Source of the DNA: Muribaculaceae bacterium
GTDB taxonomy: Bacteria; Bacteroidota; Bacteroidia; Bacteroidales; Muribaculaceae
Direction of reading: 5' to 3'
Length of the DNA: 5,724 bases
Assembly: GCA_029062725.1 (NCBI GenBank)
Contig: JAIDPP010000231.1
Coordinates: 1 to 5,724, forward strand
Shown: in pieces, positions 1 through 5,724 of the stretch
How the letters are laid out: the number at the start of each line of letters is the position of its first letter
Numbering within the stretch: the stretch's first letter is position 1
Notes under the pieces: model-generated
Told to the model about the DNA's origin: nothing
Database searches by the model: none
What the model saw: the letters and a program-made list of their open reading frames with translations, nothing else
Program-made: the position numbers and the translations under genes

Positions 1-5
1 AATAT

Positions 6-1052
6 ATGGGAACATTATGGATACACCTAACTCCTGAGGAAAAGATCGCCTCCGTACAAGCTACTGCCGCAAGTAGGAAAATTGATGAACGTGCAGTAGA
101 AAAAGACTGGTGGGTTACAGCTGTTCTTAAGGCTCTGTATAATACCGAGTGTGCTCCTTGGCTGAATTTCAAGGGCGGAACGTCACTAAGTAAGGGATGG
201 TCTCTCATCGATCGTTTCAGTGAAGATGCTGACCTGTCAATTGGACGTGAGTTTTTTCTGAAAGTCAAAAATCTCTCTTGTGCAAAGGCTGAAAACAATA
301 CCCAACGTAAGAACTTAAGAAAGGCGTCAAGAGATTACATACATGATCATCTGTCGAGATACCTGAAAGAAGAACTGGAAAAGTTGGAGATTTCAGGATT
401 CTCGGTAAGGAATCATACGCATGAAGAAACCCCTGATGGCCCAAAACCTATTGATCATGATAGTGACCCGACTGTAATTTTCGTTGACTATGAGAGTATA
501 TTCCCGGCTTACGACGGAGATATTCAGCCACGTGTTAAAATAGAGATTAGTTGTCTGTCTATGGATGAACCATTTGAAATTAAGGAAATATCAACAATGC
601 TCCATGAACAGTTCAATGAGTTGGATCAGGAACTTACAGCTGACATTCGTACCGTCTCACCGGCCAGAACTTTCTTAGAAAAGATTTTCCTTTTAGCAGA
701 GGAGTTACAGAAAGACCATCCGCGATTCCGTAGAATGAGCAGACATCTATATGATCTCGAGAAAATGATGGATACTCCGTATGGAAAAGCAGCGTTAGCT
801 GATACTGAACTCTATAAAGCTATCGTTGCCCATCGTGCCAAAGTATATCATCTGGGATATGTCGGGGATTACTCAATAGATTATCCCGAAAATATTTCTT
901 TCATTCCAAGCGGTGAAGTTTTGGAAAATTATAGGAAAGATTATGAGGAGAATATGGTGGATGGATATATCTATGGGAACGCAAAGTCTTTTGACGAATT
1001 GATAGAGAGAATGGTCGAACTGCAGAATCGTATTCGTACAATCAAGCTATAA
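6..1052 (+). CDS. abiEii: AbiEii/AbiGii-family nucleotidyltransferase toxin (DUF1814)
   Basis: Toxin half of an AbiE-type system, which in characterised members is a bicistronic abortive-infection (anti-phage) and plasmid-stabilising toxin-antitoxin pair. The toxin is a cytoplasmic nucleotidyltransferase of the DNA polymerase beta superfamily; work on related toxins points to RNA, including tRNA, as target. Seen in the 348-residue protein: an N-terminal helix with VEKDWWV (31-37); the nucleotidyltransferase motif GGTSLSK (57-63) followed by EDAD (73-76), whose two aspartates would bind metal; the next strand RVKIE (176-180), supplying a conserved Lys/Glu; SPARTFLEK (218-226); and RHLYDLEKM (246-254). 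All family motifs look intact and the length is normal. The start ATG at 6 gives the usual short lead-in (LW..LTPEEK). The reading frame ending at TGA 35-37 could be the tail of an overlapping antitoxin gene, but only 12 codons are visible. Sampled lines are near 40% GC, lower than the transfer genes. The family call is firm; the target and biological role are inferred. Confidence 0.92.
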   Translation: MGTLWIHLTPEEKIASVQATAASRKIDERAVEKDWWVTAVLKALYNTECAPWLNFKGGTSLSKGWSLIDRFSEDADLSIGREFFLKVKNLSCAKAENNTQRKNLRKASRDYIHDHLSRYLKEELEKLEISGFSVRNHTHEETPDGPKPIDHDSDPTVIFVDYESIFPAYDGDIQPRVKIEISCLSMDEPFEIKEISTMLHEQFNELDQELTADIRTVSPARTFLEKIFLLAEELQKDHPRFRRMSRHLYDLEKMMDTPYGKAALADTELYKAIVAHRAKVYHLGYVGDYSIDYPENISFIPSGEVLENYRKDYEENMVDGYIYGNAKSFDELIERMVELQNRIRTIKL

Positions 1053-1066
1053 ATATCCTGAATCAT

Positions 1067-1103
1067 TATATCGGTAATTTTTGCAAAATTACCGATATAT
1101 TTT
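1067..1103. terminator. Hairpin terminator between convergent genes
   Basis: A perfect 15-bp inverted repeat (1067-1081 with 1085-1099) encloses a 3-nt loop (TGC) and runs into TTTT at 1100-1103. It begins 15 nt after the AbiEii stop and lies 25 nt beyond the traX stop on the other strand. The AT-rich arms put A and T runs at the loop. The T-run favours termination of plus-strand transcripts. The minus-strand side is followed by AATGATTC rather than a clear T-run, so bidirectional action is plausible but weaker in that direction. Confidence 0.75.
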
Positions 1104-1124
1104 AGAGTTTGATGAACTGTTATA

Positions 1125-1835
1125 TTACAGAAATAATAGAAGATGTACCGGATAAAAGGCGTAGAAGCTATACTTGGCTACTGCGCCTTTGATGTTTCCG
1201 CGAGTGCCGTCATATAGGAAAATCACGACAGAAGCAAGCACCGCCCCTGCAACTCCATAGTGCATCATCAACGGGAAGGTGAAGAGAATCTGAAGGAACG
1301 CCTGTTTCGGAAAATCAATCCGGAATCTGTCTTTCCAAGGCTCGATAGTACGGGAGCGAAGCATGTAGAACAGCACAATCATCAGCACACCTCTCCAGTC
1401 ATAATCGGATTGGAGAAGCCATGCATCAACGCAGAACACAGAGACAGACAGAAAACATATCGGACCATGCTCGCAGAGCCTGTCGAACACGGATATTGCC
1501 ATGACACCGAGGGCAAGCGTGAACATCACATTATGCGTCCCGTCATTACCGTTGAGCATAAGCCAGGGAATCTCGCTGACCAGACCGAAGAAAAGTAGCA
1601 GACCGAGATAACGCCATCGGCTACGGGTATAAGCCGCCCCCTCTGCAACAAGGAAGGCGAACACCGGAAAAGCGATCCTGCCGAAACACCGCATCGCCGA
1701 ATAGAGCGGACTTGCAGGATCCACAAAGAAAAACGCCCAATGGTCAGCTACCATCGAGATAACCGCAATCACTTTAAGGGCACTCCCGCTCAACCTGAGC
1801 GGGAGTGGCACTGAAACAAATGACCTTTCTGTCAT
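1125..1835 (-). CDS. traX: TraX-family conjugal transfer membrane protein (putative acetyltransferase)
   Basis: Member of the TraX family, named for the F-plasmid inner-membrane protein that N-acetylates the pilin subunit. The 236 residues are almost wholly hydrophobic, with about eight predicted membrane segments and no cleavable signal peptide. Family signatures in order: LSGSALKVIAV...ADHW (15-33, with D31-H32), the FGRIAFPVFAF block (51-61), EGAAYTRS with R/K-rich turn (65-74), LVSEIPW (85-91), HNVMFTLALG (101-110), YDWRGVL (145-151) and the C-terminal YPVHLLLF (228-235), whose histidine is conserved in acyltransferase-like membrane proteins. The length is normal and the gene looks intact. 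The start at 1835 is the only ATG that keeps the first conserved block. It is the last gene of the transfer operon, 39 nt after the coupling protein gene. The substrate here is unknown: no F-type pilin gene is in the window. An inverted repeat lies within codons 10-18. Confidence 0.9.
   Translation of the reverse strand: MTERSFVSVPLPLRLSGSALKVIAVISMVADHWAFFFVDPASPLYSAMRCFGRIAFPVFAFLVAEGAAYTRSRWRYLGLLLFFGLVSEIPWLMLNGNDGTHNVMFTLALGVMAISVFDRLCEHGPICFLSVSVFCVDAWLLQSDYDWRGVLMIVLFYMLRSRTIEPWKDRFRIDFPKQAFLQILFTFPLMMHYGVAGAVLASVVIFLYDGTRGNIKGAVAKYSFYAFYPVHLLLFL
1781..1807. repeat. 12-bp perfect inverted repeat inside the 5' end of traX
   Basis: CACTCCCGCTCA (1781-1792) and TGAGCGGGAGTG (1796-1807) are exact reverse complements around a 3-nt loop (1793-1795). 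The repeat lies in the traX coding region, beginning 28 nt after the A of its ATG and encoding roughly residues 10-19. The stem is GC-rich (8 of 12 pairs) in AT-rich surroundings and would form a stable RNA hairpin close to the translation start. No T-run follows it on either strand, so it does not look like an intrinsic terminator. A role in damping traX translation is only an inference. Confidence 0.7.
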
Positions 1836-1874
1836 TATTATAGAGATGAAAAAAAGTAATATTCTGTAAAATAA

Positions 1875-4184
1875 TCACACCATGCCGAGAAGTTCCTTTA
1901 CCATAGTCTCCACCTCATGATTGACGCGCTTGAAATTACGGTTGAGCATAATCTCCTTCTCACGAGCATTCCTGAACTCATAGAGTTTCGGAAGCTCCAC
2001 ATAATGGTTCTCCTCATCCTTGATAGCCTTCATGTCGAAGTGGGTCTTGCAGAAATACTTCGTGGTCTTGAACTCCTCCGACTGCTCGATGTCAAAGCGA
2101 TTCAACATTTTGTCATCTGTCGCAGTGAAATCACGCGCCGCCTGACCTGCAAGCCAACCGGTAGCCATATCCGCAATCTTCGCTGCCGGAACGAGATAAT
2201 CAAGTTTCTCGGAGATAGAGGTGGAAACCTTTGAATCATTTATGGTGATAGAGGTTGAAGTCTGCTTCGCCTTACCGAACACATCATTCTGCGCCCATTC
2301 AAGGGTCTCCTTGTTACGGGCTGCACCCATGAAGATATTACCGCAGGTAGTGATGATTTTCTGCATACCCACCTTTCCGTAATCAGCCTCCAACTGAGGC
2401 AACTCCTGAAAACCGAGAGTCACGGCAACCTTGTTGCTTCGCGCCGTGCCGATCAGTCGGTCAATCTTGTGGAAGTACAGCGTTGGAAGCTCGTCAACGA
2501 TGATACTGACAGGGATGTTGCCTTTGGAATTGACACGGGTTATCAGACGGTTAAGCACAAGAGCGTTCAGAGAGCCGATGACCTGCTCCTTTTCGGGGTC
2601 GTTGGCAATCACAAGATAGCTCGGACTCACCGGGTCGGAAATCTTCAAGTCAAAATCATCGCCGGTGAACACCCAGAACGCTTCAGGAGATACGAGACGA
2701 GCGGCATTTACACGGAGCGTACCCACCATACCTTCCAACTGGTCGTTCGCCTTGTTCTCGTATGCACTCTTGAAGGGAGCCATCAGCGAGGCAATCTTAT
2801 CATCCTGCATAAGAATGTTGAACACCTGGTCGTAAGGTCTTCCGAGGAACGACAGCACATGCGGCATATCCGAAAACTCGCCCGTAACGGTATCAGGCTC
2901 CACCTCATTGCCGGCTTCATCCTCATACCAGCACCTGTCAATCCTGATACGCTTTCCTGTCTGGTCAGTGTAGGAGAAGCCGTTAAGTTCGACAAACATC
3001 CTGTCCTCATCCGTAGAAACAGAGTTGCCCTCACTGTCAATGAAGTCGAGAACAACATCACCATTCCCATCGAGGGCATTGAAATCATCCCAGTTACGAA
3101 TCACAATCTCCAGCTTTCTTCCCTCATGTAGAATGAAACGTTTCAGTTTCTTTCCATTCCGGAATCCGACAGGATGGAAATTGACAAAGAAATAGATGAT
3201 CGCTGCAAGAAAGTTTTCAGCAGAATTGGTAAAGAAAGCCTCCGAACCACCTTTCTTCTCGCCACCTCCCTTATTCAGAGAAGCCAACAGGGTCGCTGCG
3301 GTCTCCGAAGCGGCCGCAAGGTCAGGTATATACTTCCTCTGGATAGGATTGATGCGGTTTGAATACTCCACATCGGTAAAATTCACGATCCTGAAACCGC
3401 AGTCCTTGGGGAGTTTCCCACTCTTTCGGTTCTTGCAGAACTGATAAAACAGAGTCTTCGCAAGAGTGGGGAACTTATAGTCATACACCATCATTGCAAA
3501 ACCCTTTGCCGCGTGCTGACGAATGAAAGGGTCTATGATTCCGAAAGACTTACCCGACCCCGGCGTTCCCAATACGATAGTTCCCCGGAACGGGTTGATG
3601 ATGTTGATCCAGCCGTGGCGCATCCTCTTCTTGAAATAATAGAGCATGGGGATATTCACAGAATAAGGGGTCTCAGCTTTAACGTTTGACTGCTCGAAAG
3701 ATTCATTCTCGAAATTGAAACGGTCCTCCCCAACTTTCATATTATAGTACTTGGCGATACCGTCAAGCCCCTGATGAAAGAGCATTGTCCCGACAACAGA
3801 GCAGAAAGCGTAAAGGACACGGCTTGCAGGGAATCCGAACATCGACATTCCCCATTCCCCGTGATGGAATATGAAGCAAAGACCTACGAGAGTAATACCG
3901 GCAAGCACGGGATAGACCACCATAGTCTTGACATTGAACTTCAAAGCCTTCTTCGCCTTGGTGCCGATTGCCACAATACAGATGCATACAAGCTCGGCCA
4001 CCTTACATCCTGCTACGGAATTGAAAATCCTGAATCTCGACAGCAGATCGAGGATGAACCCCGTGATACGGTTGTCAGCCGTAATCGGGAGGTTCATCAC
4101 AATCTCGATAATCAAGAATATATAGATGCAGCTACGGAAGTAGTTATACATCATCTGCTGCTCCTTGGTCTCGTCGACACTCAT
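1875..4184 (-). CDS. mobC: Type IV coupling protein (MobC/VirD4-like ATPase, YWFCY-type N-terminus)
   Basis: Inner-membrane hexameric ATPase expected to recruit the relaxase-DNA complex and pass it to the type IV channel. With the start at 4184 the protein has 769 residues. Four membrane segments are visible (about 18-34, 60-75, 88-107, 120-138), as in Bacteroides MobC-type proteins. Then come Walker A GTPGSGKS (206-213), NSAENFLAAIIYFF (320-333), PHVLSFLGRPY (441-451), SAYENKANDQLEGMVGTL (473-490), FWVFTGDDFDLKIS (503-516), Walker B SIIVDELPTLY (560-570), the TARSNKVAVTLGFQELPQL region (580-598) and a KQTSTSIT stretch (640-647). About 100 residues (338-440) intervene where MobC proteins I recall are much shorter; they contain repeated turn-like motifs. 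An in-frame ATG at 4322 would add 46 residues but lies 137 nt inside traO; the ATG at 4184 follows the traO stop by one base and gives a polar N-terminus before the first membrane segment. Some annotations call this protein TraG, a name that in CTnDOT belongs to the VirB4-like ATPase. Confidence 0.94.
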   Translation of the reverse strand: MSVDETKEQQMMYNYFRSCIYIFLIIEIVMNLPITADNRITGFILDLLSRFRIFNSVAGCKVAELVCICIVAIGTKAKKALKFNVKTMVVYPVLAGITLVGLCFIFHHGEWGMSMFGFPASRVLYAFCSVVGTMLFHQGLDGIAKYYNMKVGEDRFNFENESFEQSNVKAETPYSVNIPMLYYFKKRMRHGWINIINPFRGTIVLGTPGSGKSFGIIDPFIRQHAAKGFAMMVYDYKFPTLAKTLFYQFCKNRKSGKLPKDCGFRIVNFTDVEYSNRINPIQRKYIPDLAAASETAATLLASLNKGGGEKKGGSEAFFTNSAENFLAAIIYFFVNFHPVGFRNGKKLKRFILHEGRKLEIVIRNWDDFNALDGNGDVVLDFIDSEGNSVSTDEDRMFVELNGFSYTDQTGKRIRIDRCWYEDEAGNEVEPDTVTGEFSDMPHVLSFLGRPYDQVFNILMQDDKIASLMAPFKSAYENKANDQLEGMVGTLRVNAARLVSPEAFWVFTGDDFDLKISDPVSPSYLVIANDPEKEQVIGSLNALVLNRLITRVNSKGNIPVSIIVDELPTLYFHKIDRLIGTARSNKVAVTLGFQELPQLEADYGKVGMQKIITTCGNIFMGAARNKETLEWAQNDVFGKAKQTSTSITINDSKVSTSISEKLDYLVPAAKIADMATGWLAGQAARDFTATDDKMLNRFDIEQSEEFKTTKYFCKTHFDMKAIKDEENHYVELPKLYEFRNAREKEIMLNRNFKRVNHEVETMVKELLGMV

Positions 4185-4185
4185 A

Positions 4186-4710
4186 TCAGAAAGGAATTTT
4201 AAGACCGACCATAAGACCATTACGGAAAAGATCACCATGCAGGAAACATACATTGTTCTTCTGAATAAGTGAAAACTCAATTCCGTTGGAAAACACGTAA
4301 TCATACTCGAATCCCGCTTCAAGCCCTAAGAAGAACTCCTTCTGAACCGCGCCCAACACAGGGCCGGCACGGAAAGAGAAATTGCTGTTCTTGAATCTCT
4401 TCAGCTGATGCTTGTAAAGCAGACCACCGTTCCAAAAATAGCCCTTCCAAAACTGACCCTCTCCAATCTTTCGATGATTCCCCAGTTCACCGAATACCTC
4501 GAAGGCACGACCGTAAGAGAAATTATACTCATAGCCGACAGTGGCATCAAGAGTTGCAGGGAACAGGAATCCAGCGTTTACAGTGAAGCGATTCTCAGCA
4601 TTTGCCGAGTCAACTGCAAGAGCGCAGACAAGACCGATCAAGATAGCCTTCAACTTAAAGTGTAGAGAAAAACCTCTAAACGAATCTAAAGAAATGGATA
4701 ACGCTTTCAT
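4186..4710 (-). CDS. traO: TraO-like conjugative transposon protein, probable outer-membrane beta-barrel
   Basis: Small exported protein of 174 residues, placed directly after traN as traO is in CTnDOT-type elements. Residues 1-38 read as a long signal peptide: a basic n-region to K21, hydrophobic core ILIGLVCALAV (23-33) and a signal peptidase I site ANA (36-38). The mature part of about 136 residues alternates polar and hydrophobic or aromatic residues in short strands separated by turns (for example FTVNAGFLFPA 42-52, ATVGYEYNFSYG 56-67, LFRNGLMVGLKIPF 161-174) and ends in phenylalanine, the usual C-terminal signal of outer-membrane barrels. The length is close to that of TraO proteins and the ending resembles theirs. 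The start overlaps the traN stop by 4 nt (ATGA), which suggests translational coupling; its own stop is 1 nt from the coupling protein start. The barrel and the exact family are inferred from pattern and position, so a different small barrel protein is possible. Confidence 0.75.
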   Translation of the reverse strand: MKALSISLDSFRGFSLHFKLKAILIGLVCALAVDSANAENRFTVNAGFLFPATLDATVGYEYNFSYGRAFEVFGELGNHRKIGEGQFWKGYFWNGGLLYKHQLKRFKNSNFSFRAGPVLGAVQKEFFLGLEAGFEYDYVFSNGIEFSLIQKNNVCFLHGDLFRNGLMVGLKIPF

Positions 4711-5609
4711 CTTGCCTCGTATAAATGTTTACCGTAATTATAGTTCCAAGGAATCTTGTTTAGGATGTCAGCGTCAAATCCATCCGCGTTAAGGATATCT
4801 TCGTAATGAACCGTCATTGAAATTACACGTCCGCTTATCTGATTCTCAGATATTTCAAGAGTAAGCACCTTCTCGTCAGGGAAAGTCAGCTTTGGAATCA
4901 CCAGTACATTGCGGTAATGCTTCTTGAATTTCTTGGCTGTATTGAGAGAGAAAACAGGGGTAAGCTCGACAGTCTGCGAATTTGTTGCCTTGACCTCCTT
5001 CTTATCAGTAAGCTTGATTCTCAGTTCCTCTATGTCATACGGTATCTTTGTCTTGTTCTCCAAAGAGTAATCAATGAAAAAGAAATCACCTATGGAGTAG
5101 ATGTTGTTGATCACAGCCTTCATGCCGTGCTTCTTGGAGACAATCTGATTGAACTTACGACCGCTACCATAGACAGCCCATGCGTAACGCGCCATCTCCG
5201 CCTCCGGCATAGTCACGTCAGGATTGACGTAAGATTCCAGATCGGTATAAGGGACATAGAGAACCGACGCTGCCGAAGTAGGACGGAAGGTATATACCAC
5301 GTCAAACTGCGCGATATGTCTCTCACCGATAAGGGTAAGCGTGCCGATAAGCTCATTGTCGCGGAACTGGGCCGGACGGTTGTCAGGATCCGGGTCATCC
5401 TGCCCCTCGATGAAAGGCTTGATGCGAACGATGTTGTCATTGCACTGGTTTCCGGCAATCTTTGTTGTGGAAATATCCACCATCTTCACATTCTCCGGCA
5501 TAACGATATGTGTAGTCACCTCGTCATTGACAAGAATCCTGTTCTTTGCCGAAACACCTGCGGCACAGACCACCATAGCCAAAGCCGCCATATAGAATTT
5601 AAGTTTCAT
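4707..5609 (-). CDS. traN: Conjugative transposon protein TraN (DUF4138)
   Basis: Secreted component of the Bacteroidetes type IV mating channel, usually regarded as the VirB9-like partner of TraM (VirB10-like) and expected at the periplasmic face of the outer membrane. The 300 residues start with a signal peptide (MKLKFYMAALAMVVCAAGVSA, 1-21, site VSA). An N-terminal beta domain follows (HIVMPENVKMVDIS 34-47, then VRIKPF 61-66), as in TraN proteins. An acidic, Asp/Pro-rich loop (67-86) precedes TLTLIGERHIAQFDVVY (90-106). A C-terminal beta domain carries FFFIDYSLENKTKIPYDIEELRIKL (176-200, given in pieces: FFFIDYSLENK then IPYDIEELRIKL) and LTFPDEKVLTLEISE (241-255). The length matches the family. 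No start other than 5609 keeps the signal peptide. The tail overlaps traO by 4 nt. Upstream are 115 bases without a recognisable gene, so the gene may have its own promoter or follow traM at a distance. Confidence 0.9.
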   Translation of the reverse strand: MKLKFYMAALAMVVCAAGVSAKNRILVNDEVTTHIVMPENVKMVDISTTKIAGNQCNDNIVRIKPFIEGQDDPDPDNRPAQFRDNELIGTLTLIGERHIAQFDVVYTFRPTSAASVLYVPYTDLESYVNPDVTMPEAEMARYAWAVYGSGRKFNQIVSKKHGMKAVINNIYSIGDFFFIDYSLENKTKIPYDIEELRIKLTDKKEVKATNSQTVELTPVFSLNTAKKFKKHYRNVLVIPKLTFPDEKVLTLEISENQISGRVISMTVHYEDILNADGFDADILNKIPWNYNYGKHLYEAR

Positions 5610-5724
5610 AAAAATCTCTGTTATTATCGTGTTAGATTAATAATCATCAATATTTTCAGTAATTTCTTTGATTATCCTAAAAACCGATTATTCAGTTAAT
5701 CATAAATATTACGGATAATATAGT
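5610..5724. other. AT-rich non-coding leader upstream of traN
   Basis: All three minus-strand frames entering from the window edge reach a stop within about 35 nt, so no upstream gene tail is supported. The stretch is strongly AT-rich. ATATTA (5706-5711) and TAATAT (5716-5721) form a short inverted repeat around CGGA, and an ATTATCC/GGATAAT pair lies further apart. I found no convincing Bacteroidetes TAnnTTTG box in the right orientation. It could hold the end of an upstream terminator, a promoter, or both. Confidence 0.35.

Noticed and set aside
1..37. Possible 3' end of an AbiEi antitoxin gene
   Set aside because: Only 12 codons are visible and they match nothing I recognise; an open stretch this short is expected by chance.
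1260..1598. Plus-strand open frame of 112 codons opposite traX
   Set aside because: Antisense to a clear TraX-family gene and without a recognisable domain.
1836..1874. T-run (seven T on the minus strand) between the coupling protein gene and traX as a terminator
   Set aside because: No stable stem precedes the run, and the short gap suggests traX is co-transcribed.
2469..3131. Plus-strand open frame of 220 codons opposite the coupling protein gene
   Set aside because: Antisense shadow of the conserved ATPase; rich in His, Arg and Val with no domain pattern.
3774..4202. Plus-strand open frame of 142 codons opposite the coupling protein N-terminus
   Set aside because: Antisense shadow; the hydrophilic His/Glu-rich product mirrors codons for the membrane segments on the other strand.
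4917..5699. Long plus-strand open frame (260 codons) opposite traN
   Set aside because: It is antisense to a well-supported TraN with signal peptide and family motifs, and its product shows no recognisable domain or sensible composition.
5706..5721. ATATTA-CGGA-TAATAT as an operator or terminator
   Set aside because: The arms are only 6 bp of A and T in an AT-rich stretch, so chance is a sufficient explanation.

Overview
The window looks like part of an integrative and conjugative element (conjugative transposon) of a Bacteroidales bacterium. The evidence is a TraN protein of the Bacteroides type, a coupling protein with the Bacteroides MobC architecture, and starts without clear Shine-Dalgarno sequences. 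No species-level marker is present.

The minus strand from 5609 down to 1125 is one compact transfer operon, read traN, traO, mobC-like coupling protein, traX. traN and traO overlap by 4 nt (ATGA). traO and the coupling protein are separated by 1 nt (TGA-T-ATG), provided the coupling protein starts at 4184 and not at the upstream in-frame ATG at 4322, which would lie 137 nt inside traO. traX follows after 39 nt. TraN (secreted, periplasmic or outer-membrane associated) and TraO (probable outer-membrane beta-barrel) belong to the mating-pair channel. The coupling protein is the inner-membrane ATPase that feeds relaxase-bound DNA into that channel. TraX is a polytopic membrane protein of the family that acetylates F pilin.

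The plus strand from 6 to 1052 carries an AbiEii-type nucleotidyltransferase toxin, convergent with the transfer operon. Its antitoxin (AbiEi) would be expected immediately upstream, outside the window. A 15-bp hairpin with a T-run (1067-1103) separates the two convergent units. Sampled lines of the toxin gene are near 40% GC and of the transfer genes near 50%, consistent with the toxin being a separately acquired cargo module.

The points most worth a second look are a strand-rich insert of about 100 residues in the coupling protein with six repeated turn-like motifs, the placement of the coupling protein and traX directly after traO, a 12-bp perfect hairpin inside the first 20 codons of traX, and the AbiE cargo. 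The stretch 5610-5724 is AT-rich, non-coding as far as can be seen, and has only weak inverted repeats. I saw no tRNA, rRNA, CRISPR array, insertion sequence or attachment site.
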